Positions 17,501-24,575 of a DNA stretch of 28,587 nt are shown here, piece after piece. Source of the stretch: an uncultured Clostridia bacterium. Lineage in GTDB: Bacteria > Bacillota > Clostridia > TANB77 > CAG-465. Position 1 is the first letter of the stretch. Every line of letters starts with the position of its first letter. The DNA is taken from assembly GCA_934162655.1 (NCBI GenBank), contig CAKPJL010000013.1:1-28587 (forward strand), in the 5' to 3' direction. The position numbers and the translations under genes were made by a program. The notes beneath the pieces are model-generated. The model did not search any database, was not told the origin of the DNA, and was given only the letters and a program-made list of their open reading frames with translations.

Positions 17501-17974
17501 AGTACATTTGAAAAGTGGGGATGCCCAATTGTTTCTACAACAATATTTTTACAGGCTTTTGGTGTAGATTTAAATCCAATAGAAATTTATAACAAAACGG
17601 GTGCACTCGCTCCATACCGTATATTATCACAATATGGATATTTAGGAAATAATAAAAGCAAATTAAAGCTTTTTGGTGAGGATAGTTCAGCGACTTCGCC
17701 TAAACTTGATAAAAATACATATAAGTCAAAAATAATAGATGCCTTGCAAGGTGGAAATCCGGCTATAATACACAGTACATGTGGATCAGATGGACATTTT
17801 TTAACTATTTTAGATTATAATAGTAGCACAAATCAAATATATATATCGGATGTTTCAAGCGGGTATAAGGTTAATAACAGTACTGTGCAGGGATGGCAAG
17901 ATATAAATATTTTATTTGAAGGTGGATTAAATATAAATCAATTTATTTATGTATCGAGAGGAGAAAATGTATAA
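14582..17974 (+). CDS. Large T4SS-associated cell-wall hydrolase with M23 and C39-like peptidase domains
   Basis: The 1130-aa product has an acidic N-terminus, an Ala/Lys/Gly repeat region (about 57-113), and a membrane helix (about 151-174). A long outer region follows and then an M23 domain with HTGID (His715, Asp719), YAHLS (His769) and THLHFE (His803, His805). After a Ser/Thr/Asn-rich linker comes a C39-like papain-fold domain with WGCP (Cys981), GHFLTILDY (His1072) and SDVSSG (Asp1090). All expected catalytic residues are present in both domains. It probably opens peptidoglycan for the secretion apparatus, the job done by VirB1-like enzymes in other systems. I take TTG 14582 as the start, eight bases after AGGTGG; in-frame GTGs at 14570 and 14573 overlap that site. 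The next gene begins at the base after the stop. Confidence 0.85.
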   Translation: MDDFDYSEEEEERQQRKEQSEQDSQQARENLRDDVKKFNDNLRKNQASSGTNNVDGASKAASKASKTGDAANKASKAAQGAEKAGQAAKTAETAGKAAKAGKAAATAGKAAAGASTGPVGWVLLGIDAIKLIKAEREKRKNEDFGDKLKRNAPLLILLSIILLPMAALTLTLSVGYEATTYDSDARMEEYVKCLESKDGCEDLWGFVDEKVEGKGKLLIQFKDDEFEKAGKDFADISLKYFKEGEGFDFKSYDKASGGTMLTEKEQKEILANSVSNYLAIESKAFSRINWYVCEDGETLEKAELKEEFSVGSDEESFFTWLTQLFHKPKYKILIPKPDVYSKIKTTTKHILKEKIIGEKDTTETEGYKNEDENGLDADDPKVEETDGAQTYDLEYYRKLLTGFLPEWIEPYSMYMATGDIELTNSYTGILYKLMEDEELGLDVVLYRENVHTIRTEEVYLDQTVTTSIKDKDPEVVVTDQTMINKYDTLVTKYTPIVESGYKHNYILKKSGYELGVSTESAGIMPSTTVTPIDFENEITGGEDNSLIGKVVGKGTRTATSKVEHQNDSKSLNFNADKRETVSYEDAINDPKYNGQDNKYINMRMCYVFKTYTKMFKDEYPDIFTSVDENGNTVEVEDPFNLDLIGPALQEVDKYYTKEMESSNASINGTEISADISDVPEGGFLWPTDISVSPSSKKTTSLFGKSQWYFDWKYDHTGIDIVGDEHVTPIRAAQNGQVLSVQKNITGYLENSYGNCVVIGHGTYTTRYAHLSYKNPITVKVGDTVTMGQVIGYMGNTGWSKGTHLHFEIIKNGTFTDPMLYYTFTDNGGTEYKYTHTMTQEEISEVKSANKQDQLSKDDLFQFTMRTKDPLPNNYNYKASRDPKAEEKAKHLNSNDDNDSSSSSSDLTNKTPSGSDTRPNQNLSQNTTNNTTTNTPTNHDGLKKYISSSNVTYYQWKQNTGNIANQPYRFNGTVSTFEKWGCPIVSTTIFLQAFGVDLNPIEIYNKTGALAPYRILSQYGYLGNNKSKLKLFGEDSSATSPKLDKNTYKSKIIDALQGGNPAIIHSTCGSDGHFLTILDYNSSTNQIYISDVSSGYKVNNSTVQGWQDINILFEGGLNINQFIYVSRGENV

Positions 17975-18424
17975 ATGAATAAAAATGTATATTATATTAC
18001 ATTAAATATAATTATAGTTGTGCTTACTTTAATTTTATTTATTAATATATTCTTAAATTTTATTTGTCCAATGATATATAAGAAAAGTGATTTTATTTCA
18101 TCTGAGATTAAAGATTATAAAGATTATTTTTTAATAGAAGAAAGTATATCATATTATTTGTTTACTTCTTCACAAGATTCAAATTTGCTAAAGAATTATT
18201 TGCATAGTAATAATACTGAAAAAAATAAGAAATACTCTGAAAAATTAGATAATACATTAAAATTAATATATATTATTAAGGTCAAAAAAGGCCTTAATAA
18301 TATATACATTGCTTATTATAAAATAAATAATACCTCAGAAGAAAGTAAAATAGTATTACAAGTTGATAACAAAAAAAATACCTATAAAATTTTGTATGAT
18401 TCTATTTATGAAAGTGTAGAGTGA
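17975..18424 (+). CDS. Small single-pass membrane protein, unknown, in T4SS operon
   Basis: The 149-aa product has one long N-terminal hydrophobic helix (about 8-33) followed by a polar domain ending in strands (IYIAYYKIN, KIVLQVD, TYKILYDSI). No family is recognised. Its plan matches the other small bitopic proteins in this operon, and a VirB8/NTF2-like fold is possible. The ATG abuts the previous stop; its ribosome site (GAGAGGAG, about 17956-17963) lies inside the previous gene, so expression is coupled. A 13-bp hairpin lies inside it at 18269-18304. Confidence 0.6.
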   Translation: MNKNVYYITLNIIIVVLTLILFINIFLNFICPMIYKKSDFISSEIKDYKDYFLIEESISYYLFTSSQDSNLLKNYLHSNNTEKNKKYSEKLDNTLKLIYIIKVKKGLNNIYIAYYKINNTSEESKIVLQVDNKKNTYKILYDSIYESVE

Positions 18425-18428
18425 TTTT

Positions 18429-18896
18429 ATGAAAAAAAGATTGATAGTTATAGCAACTCTAATACTTCTAATATTTATTTGCCTTATATTTTACAAAATG
18501 AGTAATAAAAATAATGTTAAAATGGATTTTAAAGTAAATCAGAATATAACACAATTGGTAAGTGATTATACAGTTGATTTTTTATATTTAATTCAACAAA
18601 AAAAGTATGAAGTGGCATATTCTAAACTATATGAAAAAGATTTTAGTGGAATAGAAGCTTTTGAAATTTATTGTTCTAATCGATTGATAGCAGATGATAG
18701 TGGAATATTAGTTCAAGATGTTAAAGATTTGAAAAATGGTGAATATTTAGTTACAGTTAGGATATTTGCACCACTTTTTACATCAAACGAATTGGAAGAA
18801 AAAGAAAACTACAAAACAAAAAACATAGAAATTAAATTTAAATTTAATGGATTATTTGATTATAATATAAATATGAAGGAGCAGTACGATGGCTGA
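18429..18896 (+). CDS. Small single-pass membrane protein with probable NTF2-like outer domain, in T4SS operon
   Basis: The 155-aa product has a basic N-terminus, one membrane helix (about 4-22) and an outer domain. The pattern DYTVDFLYLIQQKKYEVAYS, then LYEKDF, then strands such as EYLVTVRIF is characteristic of NTF2-like folds, as in VirB8-type factors or DUF4878-like lipoproteins. It has no lipobox. The ribosome site is weak (GAGTGA), suggesting coupling to the gene ending four bases upstream. Its last eight bases overlap the next gene. Confidence 0.55.
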   Translation: MKKRLIVIATLILLIFICLIFYKMSNKNNVKMDFKVNQNITQLVSDYTVDFLYLIQQKKYEVAYSKLYEKDFSGIEAFEIYCSNRLIADDSGILVQDVKDLKNGEYLVTVRIFAPLFTSNELEEKENYKTKNIEIKFKFNGLFDYNINMKEQYDG

Positions 18897-19674
18897 TAAA
18901 AGAAATATTAATTATTCAATTTCTCAACTAAATGAGATTAAACAAACAATGCAAGTAGTAGACTTTTTTGTGCAAAGTGTTGATACTAATCTAAATCTTG
19001 TTGGCTATATAGGTAACAATATAAAATCTATAATGCCAAGAGAAGAAGTATCTAGTGTAGTAAATGAAGAAAATGGTCTTGTAGAGGAAAAGCATGTACT
19101 AAACAAAGTAGGTAAAGTTATACCAGTATGTATAAAAGAAGTAATACAAAATGCTGATGGTAGTATAGAATTAATACTTTCAAAAAAAATCTTAGAATTA
19201 AAGGTTAGGAAATGGATGTATATGCATTTGAAGCCAGGTGTTAAGTTAAGAGGTACAGTTGTTAATTTATTAGATTACGGGGCTTTTGTAGATGTTGGCG
19301 GAGGAGTAACTGGACTTATAAAATTACGCGATATATCAGATAGCATGATAAAAAGTCCAAATGAAGTATTAAGAATAGGGCAAAAAATAAATGTAATTGT
19401 AAAAAAATATGATAGAGATACCGGAAAAATAGAACTTTCTTATAAAGAACAGCTAGGCACTTTTGAACAAAATGTAAAAAATATTAAAGAAGGAGATATT
19501 ATAGAGGGAACAGTAAAAAATAGAATTAAAACTGGTATTTTTATTGAGTTGAAACCAAATTTAGTTGGAATGGCAGAACATGTAAATGGTGTTGAATATG
19601 GACAAAAAGTTTTAGTAAGTGTAAAAAAGATATCTTACGAAAAGAAAAAAATTAAGTTAATAATAATTGGTTAA
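18889..19674 (+). CDS. Cytoplasmic protein with three S1-like RNA-binding segments
   Basis: The 261-aa product has a divergent S1-like segment (about 25-100), a clear S1 domain (about 114-186: PGVKLRGTVVNLLDYGAFVD, TGLIKLRDIS, VIVKKYDRDTGKIELSYKE) and a shorter one (about 200-261: EGDIIEGTVKNRIKTGIFIE). S1 domains bind single-stranded RNA, and the family includes ribosomal protein S1-like regulators. It has no membrane segment. It overlaps the preceding membrane-protein gene by eight bases and ends the operon just before a terminator, so it is cotranscribed with the T4SS genes. Its ribosome site is AAGGAG. It could be a post-transcriptional regulator of the operon or an unrelated passenger; the sequence does not say which. 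Confidence 0.8.
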   Translation: MADKRNINYSISQLNEIKQTMQVVDFFVQSVDTNLNLVGYIGNNIKSIMPREEVSSVVNEENGLVEEKHVLNKVGKVIPVCIKEVIQNADGSIELILSKKILELKVRKWMYMHLKPGVKLRGTVVNLLDYGAFVDVGGGVTGLIKLRDISDSMIKSPNEVLRIGQKINVIVKKYDRDTGKIELSYKEQLGTFEQNVKNIKEGDIIEGTVKNRIKTGIFIELKPNLVGMAEHVNGVEYGQKVLVSVKKISYEKKKIKLIIIG

Positions 19675-19680
19675 AATACA

Positions 19681-19715
19681 AAAGTATATTTCTTGGTGAA
19701 ATATACTTTATTTTA
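19681..19715 (+). terminator. Intrinsic terminator at the end of the T4SS operon
   Basis: AAAGTATATTTC (19681-19692) pairs perfectly with 19698-19709 around a 5-nt loop, followed by ATTTTAT. The T tract is interrupted. Confidence 0.75.
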
Positions 19716-19742
19716 TATAAAATATTGTAATATTTAGAAATA

Positions 19743-19748
19743 TATAAT
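19743..19748 (+). promoter_or_regulatory. Candidate -10 box for the winged-helix gene
   Basis: TATAAT lies 81 bases before the ATG at 19829, leaving an AT-rich leader. No good -35 is found at 16-18 bases, so the site is tentative. Confidence 0.3.
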
Positions 19749-19828
19749 ATAATAACGAAGGTAGGAAAATAATTTTTTCTTGCAATTATTTAAATTTCAA
19801 AATTAAAATTTAAGGAGTAGTGATAGAA

Positions 19829-20851
19829 ATGATAGAAGATAATGAAATAAAAACGGTGGTTTCACCTTTTGCAGTTAGAGAAAATGAGGTGAAAGTCTTT
19901 GATGGAAAAGACGGGTTTGCTTCAATTAATCAAGTAGTATTTAAAATGGATATGGGGTACATAAATGAATCTCATATAAAAGCACTAGAAGTAGTAAATG
20001 AATTTTCATATATTACATCAAGGCAAGTAACGCAAATATTGGAAGCTAGAGGAAAACTCTCAGATATAGAAGTAGATAAAAGACAAACAAAAGTTGCCAA
20101 ATGGCTTGAAGACTTAACAAAATCTAAAGTTATAGCAAGGTATTATTTTCAAAGCGAAGCTGGAAAAAGTTCATATAGAGTATATGCAATGGACAAGATT
20201 GCGACATATATATTAAAGCAAAGAAATATTCCAACATCATGGCAGCCAACTGACAACACTAAACCTGCATATGCAGTAAAAAGAAAATTAGCTGGAAATC
20301 AAATAATAATAGCTTATATGCAAAAAGTTGCAGCATATTTAGATACAAATCCAAATATATTACTTTATTCTAAAAAATACAATGTTAAATTTAAACCTAC
20401 TGGTGGAATGATAACTTTAAAAAATAAAGAAGAAGAATTAAATTTCGTATTTGAAGTAGTAAGACGTAATGAAGATTGGCAAAATATGTTTGCTGAAAAA
20501 GTTCAACTTTTCTCAGATTTTTATGAAAATTTTGCAGTAAATGATGCTGGATTTAGTACACCACCACAACTTGTGTTTGTAGGTGAAGATATAAATCATA
20601 TAGCAGAAATGTTTAGAATTGTAAAAAAAGTTACAAATGTATTAAAAGATGAAGATATGTATTGGACAACAGAACTTAAACATTTAGATGATGATCTAAC
20701 TAAATCAATAAGTGTTTTTGAACTTGATCAAAGCTCTAAAAAATATAAGGTTATCACAAAAGAACTTGATATATTAAAATCAGGTGAAAATTTAAATAAT
20801 AAAGATGTAACAGGTGAAGTTAAATTTAACCCAAATATGATAGTAGAGTAA
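19829..20851 (+). CDS. Winged-helix protein resembling the replication-relaxation family
   Basis: The 340-aa product carries a winged helix-turn-helix at about 46-130, with FSYITSRQVTQILEARGK as the recognition part, KWLEDLTKSKVIARYYF as the wing, and then YRVYAMDKIATYILKQRNIP. This arrangement matches the N-terminal half of replication-relaxation family proteins, DNA-binding proteins often encoded near conjugation genes. A mixed alpha/beta C-terminal half follows (FVFEVVRRNEDWQNMFAEKV, QLVFVGEDINHI) and may be a degenerate nuclease-like fold. The ATG at 19829 is chosen; AAGGAG (19812-19817) is 11 bases before it, while an in-frame GTG at 19820 is only two bases from that site. It is separated from both neighbours by terminators. 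A different wHTH regulator family is possible. Confidence 0.55.
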   Translation: MIEDNEIKTVVSPFAVRENEVKVFDGKDGFASINQVVFKMDMGYINESHIKALEVVNEFSYITSRQVTQILEARGKLSDIEVDKRQTKVAKWLEDLTKSKVIARYYFQSEAGKSSYRVYAMDKIATYILKQRNIPTSWQPTDNTKPAYAVKRKLAGNQIIIAYMQKVAAYLDTNPNILLYSKKYNVKFKPTGGMITLKNKEEELNFVFEVVRRNEDWQNMFAEKVQLFSDFYENFAVNDAGFSTPPQLVFVGEDINHIAEMFRIVKKVTNVLKDEDMYWTTELKHLDDDLTKSISVFELDQSSKKYKVITKELDILKSGENLNNKDVTGEVKFNPNMIVE

Positions 20852-20855
20852 TTAT

Positions 20856-20910
20856 AATAGAGTATATTGATAAAAAAATGTTTGTTTCAATATACTCTAT
20901 TCTTTTTTTT
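20856..20910 (+). terminator. Strong intrinsic terminator after the winged-helix gene
   Basis: A 15-bp perfect stem (20856-20870 with 20887-20901) with a 16-nt loop is followed by C and eight T. It insulates the T4SS region from the glycolytic cluster. Confidence 0.85.
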
Positions 20911-20957
20911 AGAAAAATGGCATAAAATATATTTTTTTGTAAATATAGTAAAATCCC

Positions 20958-20986
20958 TTGAAAATTAAATATGTATGATATAAAAT
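20958..20986 (+). promoter_or_regulatory. Promoter of the gapA glycolytic cluster
   Basis: TTGAAA (20958-20963), a 17-base spacer and TAAAAT (20981-20986). A TAGGAGG ribosome site and ATG 21013 follow. I see no inverted repeat that would mark a CggR-type operator. Confidence 0.6.
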
Positions 20987-21012
20987 ATAACTGTAATTAG
21001 GAGGTAATAAAT

Positions 21013-22023
21013 ATGAATGTAAAAGTAGGAATAAATGGATTTGGTAGAATTGGTAGACTTGTTTTTAGAGCTGCCCTAGAAAAAGAAGGAGTAGATGTAG
21101 TAGCAGTAAATGATCCTTTCATTGATATTAATTATATGAAATACATGCTTACATATGATTCAATACATGGAAAATTTAATGCAGATATAAAAGTAGAAGG
21201 AAATGATTTAATAGTTAATGGAAATAAAGTTATAGTATATAATTTTAAAGATCCAGCAGAAATTCCATGGAGTGAGGCCGGAGCAGAATATATTGTTGAA
21301 TCTTCTGGTGTGTTTACAACAGAAGAAAAAGCATCAGCCCATTTTAATGGTGGTGCTAAAAAAGTTGTTATATCTGCACCATCAAAAGATGCGAAAATGT
21401 TTGTAATGGGTGTAAACCAAAATGAGTATACAAAAGATATGAAAATAGTATCTAATGCTTCTTGTACAACTAACTGTCTAGCTCCACTTGCAAAAGTTAT
21501 AAATGATAAATTTGGAATAATAGAGGGTCTTATGACAACAGTTCACTCAACAACTGCAACTCAGAAGACAGTTGATGGACCATCTAATAAAGATTGGAGA
21601 GGTGGAAGAGCAGCAGCAGGTAATATAATTCCATCATCAACAGGAGCAGCAAAAGCAGTTGGAAAAGTAATACCATCACTTAATGGAAAATTGACAGGTA
21701 TGAGTTTTAGAGTGCCAACTCTTGATGTTTCAGTAGTAGATCTTACAGTAAGACTTGAAAAATCAGCTACATATGATGAAATAGTAGCAGCTGTAAAAGA
21801 TGCTTGTGCAGGTGAACTTAAAGGAATTATGGATTGGACAGATGAAGATTTAGTATCAACAGACTTTATACACAATCCTCATACTTCAATATTTGATGTA
21901 AAAGCTGGTATAGCTCTAAATGATAATTTTGTAAAACTTGTATCTTGGTATGATAATGAATGGGGTTACTCAAATAAAGTAATTGATCTTATAATGCATA
22001 TGTATGAAGTTGATAATAAGTAA
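21013..22023 (+). CDS. gapA: Glyceraldehyde-3-phosphate dehydrogenase
   Basis: The 336-aa product is a full-length phosphorylating GAPDH, which converts glyceraldehyde 3-phosphate, phosphate and NAD+ to 1,3-bisphosphoglycerate in cytoplasmic glycolysis. The N-terminal NAD-binding motif is VGINGFGRIGRLVFRAA. The active-site block SNASCTTNCLAP has catalytic Cys151. TTVHSTTATQKTVDGPS contains the phosphate-site residues, and WYDNEWGYSNKV closes the catalytic domain. It is the first gene of the glycolytic cluster. The next gene begins 12 bases after the stop, so the two are cotranscribed. Confidence 0.97.
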   Translation: MNVKVGINGFGRIGRLVFRAALEKEGVDVVAVNDPFIDINYMKYMLTYDSIHGKFNADIKVEGNDLIVNGNKVIVYNFKDPAEIPWSEAGAEYIVESSGVFTTEEKASAHFNGGAKKVVISAPSKDAKMFVMGVNQNEYTKDMKIVSNASCTTNCLAPLAKVINDKFGIIEGLMTTVHSTTATQKTVDGPSNKDWRGGRAAAGNIIPSSTGAAKAVGKVIPSLNGKLTGMSFRVPTLDVSVVDLTVRLEKSATYDEIVAAVKDACAGELKGIMDWTDEDLVSTDFIHNPHTSIFDVKAGIALNDNFVKLVSWYDNEWGYSNKVIDLIMHMYEVDNK

Positions 22024-22035
22024 GGAAGAATATTT

Positions 22036-22788
22036 ATGGATGATGAGAAAAGAGAAGAACTAAGAAGTAATATAAGTAATATTTGCAAAAGAAAATTCCA
22101 ATCAACCAATGCCGAAGAGTTAAATCAAATAAACGCATTGGTAAGTGATATGTACAATAGAGCAGTAGATATGCTTTCTTCTACAAGAGAAATATCTCCT
22201 AAGGCAGTAGAAAATTTTTGCGAAGAATTTAAATATTCTCTTGGCACTACATTAACAAAACTTAATTTCGAAAGTATGGATAAAAAAATAGAAGTTGTAG
22301 AAGAAAACCTAGATTATACTTTTAAAAGATTTAGAGAAAATGAAGAAAAATTAGCTAATAATTCTGATTTAGCAATAAAAGATGGAATAAGAATTGAAAG
22401 TAATTCTTATGATGTAAAAGTTGAAGAAAGAGTAAGTCAGCTTGTGGATGCACATTTTAGTAATTTAAGAAATTTTCCTTCAAATAGAGTTGTTGAAGCT
22501 TCAGATGATGCAAGAAGGTATATTAAGGGAAGAGTAATACAAGTATTAAAAGATATTCATCATGAATCAAATAGTATTGATTTAAGAACATTAGAATTTC
22601 AAGTTTCAGATATCTGTAATGAACTTATACCAAAACAAGAAGAAAATGTACAAAATCAGTCTAATTCTTTTAGAGATGAACTTGCTATGCAAACTGAGTC
22701 ATATGAAGATATAGCTAAAAAAGATATTAATGATGATAATAACGAAAAATCAGTTAAAGATAGAAATTTAGAAGAGTATTCTATTTAA
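22036..22788 (+). CDS. Unrecognised soluble helical protein between gapA and pgk
   Basis: The 250-aa product has no signal peptide or membrane helix and is predicted almost wholly helical. Its two helical halves (about 1-100 and 125-200) have similar spacing of charged residues, with LNFESMDKKIEVVEENLDYT between them. The C-terminal 45 residues are acidic and look disordered. I recognise no family. It starts 12 bases after gapA with an AAGGAAG ribosome site, so it shares the gapA transcript. It is followed by a hairpin and then pgk. Confidence 0.75.
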   Translation: MDDEKREELRSNISNICKRKFQSTNAEELNQINALVSDMYNRAVDMLSSTREISPKAVENFCEEFKYSLGTTLTKLNFESMDKKIEVVEENLDYTFKRFRENEEKLANNSDLAIKDGIRIESNSYDVKVEERVSQLVDAHFSNLRNFPSNRVVEASDDARRYIKGRVIQVLKDIHHESNSIDLRTLEFQVSDICNELIPKQEENVQNQSNSFRDELAMQTESYEDIAKKDINDDNNEKSVKDRNLEEYSI

Positions 22789-22809
22789 TAGTAAAGTATT
22801 TGATTAAAT

Positions 22810-22845
22810 AAGCAGACATATGTGTGTTAATACATTTGTCTGCTT
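22810..22845 (+). other. Hairpin in the gapA-x / pgk intergenic region
   Basis: A 14-position stem with one mismatch (22810-22823 with 22832-22845) closes an 8-nt loop. No T tract follows (AATGTAAAG), so it is a poor intrinsic terminator. It may be an RNA processing, stability or attenuation element between the upstream pair and pgk. Confidence 0.5.
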
Positions 22846-22864
22846 AATGTAAAGAGGGGATAGT

Positions 22865-24046
22865 ATGTTAAATAAAAAAACAGTAAGAGATATTTGTGTA
22901 TCTTCTAAAAGAGTGTTACTTAGGTGTGATCTTAATGTACCACTAGATAAAAATGATAAAAATATAATAACAAGTGACAAGAGGATAGTTGAATCTTTAA
23001 AAACTATAAAATATTTATCTAATGCAGGAGCAAAGGTAATTATTTGTTCACATTTGGGAAAAACAGGTCAAAATTTAAGTTTAGCACCAGTTGCTAAAAG
23101 ACTTTCTGAATTACTAGAAAAAGAAGTAGTGTTAATAAAAGATATATATAGTAAAGAAGCATACAAAATAGTATCTGATATGAAGGATTCAGATATTGTA
23201 TTGCTTGAAAACACTAGAATGTATGAAGGTGAGGAAAAAAATGACGATGAACTTTCAAAAAGACTTGCCTCATTTGCAGAAATATTTGTAAATGATGCCT
23301 TTGGTACTGCACATAGAGCACACAGTTCAACAGTTGGAGTAACTAAATACTTACCATCAGTTGCTGGATTCTTAATAGAAAAAGAATTAAATGCATTAGA
23401 TAAAGGTATAAATGATCCTAAAAGACCACTTGTTGCGATACTTGGAGGCTCTAAAGTATCAAGCAAAATAGGTGTCATAAAAAAATTACTTGAAAAAGTT
23501 GATACTTTGCTTATTGGTGGGGCCATGACATATACATTTATAAAAGCACAAGGCGGAAAAGTAGGGTTGTCACTTGTAGAAGATGATAAGCTAGATGTTG
23601 CAAAAGAAATACTAGATATAGCACAAAGTAAAGGTGTAAAATTAATTTTACCAGTAGATAATGTAATTGCAAAAGAAGCAACTGAATATGCAGATACTAA
23701 AGTAACACCAGCAGATAATATTGAGGATGGATATATGGGCTTAGATATCGGTCCAAAAACTATTTCTTTATTTGAAAAGGAATTAAAAGAGGCAAAAACC
23801 ATTGTATGGAATGGTCCTGTTGGAATGTTTGAAGTAGACAAGTTCTCAAATGGTACAAAGAAAATAGCAGAAATTCTAGCAGAATCAGAGGCAATAACTA
23901 TAATCGGTGGAGGAGATAGTGCAGCTGCTGTTGAAAAATTTGGACTATCAGACCAAATGACACATGTATCAACTGGTGGTGGAGCATCTCTTGAACTTAT
24001 GGAAGGAAAAAGTCTACCAGGAATTGAGGCACTTGAAGATAAATAA
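22865..24046 (+). CDS. pgk: Phosphoglycerate kinase
   Basis: The 393-aa product has the usual bacterial length for this cytoplasmic enzyme, which transfers phosphate from 1,3-bisphosphoglycerate to ADP. Substrate-side motifs are RCDLNVPLDKN, SHLGK, ENTRMYEGEEKND and the GTAHRAHSSTVG segment. The nucleotide side has ILGGSKVSSKIGV (Lys197), WNGPVGMFE and GGGDSAAAVEKFG. The ATG follows AGAGGGGA. Only 15 bases separate it from the next gene, so a shared transcript with that gene and tpiA is likely. Confidence 0.97.
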   Translation: MLNKKTVRDICVSSKRVLLRCDLNVPLDKNDKNIITSDKRIVESLKTIKYLSNAGAKVIICSHLGKTGQNLSLAPVAKRLSELLEKEVVLIKDIYSKEAYKIVSDMKDSDIVLLENTRMYEGEEKNDDELSKRLASFAEIFVNDAFGTAHRAHSSTVGVTKYLPSVAGFLIEKELNALDKGINDPKRPLVAILGGSKVSSKIGVIKKLLEKVDTLLIGGAMTYTFIKAQGGKVGLSLVEDDKLDVAKEILDIAQSKGVKLILPVDNVIAKEATEYADTKVTPADNIEDGYMGLDIGPKTISLFEKELKEAKTIVWNGPVGMFEVDKFSNGTKKIAEILAESEAITIIGGGDSAAAVEKFGLSDQMTHVSTGGGASLELMEGKSLPGIEALEDK

Positions 24047-24061
24047 TTTAGGAGTAAATAG

Positions 24062-24565
24062 ATGAAAAAGAAAAAGTTAAGAATTGGAAAATTAGTTATA
24101 ACGGATTTAAAGAGATTTATAATATCGATGAGTATATTTATTTTAATAATAGTTTTTATTTGTATATTAATATCCAAAATTACATTAAATAGTGACCTAA
24201 AAAATAAAAGTGTATCTGAAATTAACCCACAAAAAAATTATTCTAAAATCCTTGAAATATATAACAAAGACGGTATGAAAGAAAAATTTATTAAAGATTA
24301 TAATGAAGTACAAAATGCAGTTGGAATGTATATAATGAATAATTCTACAATTCAAAACGATTCTTTTTCAAATATTATTTTACAGTTAAACTCTGAATTT
24401 AGAAAAGATAAATGGGATGAGAATATAATAAATAAACCAAGTGACTGGAATGGAACATGGAGTGTAGATGAAAATGGTATAGTAAAATTTAAATTTTCAT
24501 CAAGCAAAATAGAGCCAAAATACATAGACGATGAAGAAATAGCAAAAAAAGTAATAAAAAATTAG
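24062..24565 (+). CDS. Unrecognised single-pass membrane protein between pgk and tpiA
   Basis: The 167-aa product has a strongly basic N-terminus (MKKKKLRIGKLVITDLKR), one membrane helix (about 19-39) and an outer domain of about 125 residues. The outer domain includes YNEVQNAVGMYIMNNST and later WNGTWSVDENGIVKFKFS. That part loosely resembles the globular half of a minor pseudopilin, but no prepilin peptidase site (G-F-E at the start of the helix) is visible. No family is recognised. It sits in a tight run, 15 bases after pgk and 10 bases before tpiA, with an AGGAG ribosome site, so it is expressed with the glycolytic genes. Confidence 0.7.
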   Translation: MKKKKLRIGKLVITDLKRFIISMSIFILIIVFICILISKITLNSDLKNKSVSEINPQKNYSKILEIYNKDGMKEKFIKDYNEVQNAVGMYIMNNSTIQNDSFSNIILQLNSEFRKDKWDENIINKPSDWNGTWSVDENGIVKFKFSSSKIEPKYIDDEEIAKKVIKN

Positions 24566-24575
24566 GAGGAAATTA

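Noticed and set aside
22800..22828. Promoter upstream of pgk based on TTGATT
   Set aside because: No -10-like hexamer is found at 16-18 bases; the expected site reads TGTGTG.
23068..24177. Long minus-strand reading frame (369 codons) opposite pgk
   Set aside because: It is the antisense shadow of a clear pgk gene, with low-complexity Ser/Phe composition and no credible ribosome site or family motif.
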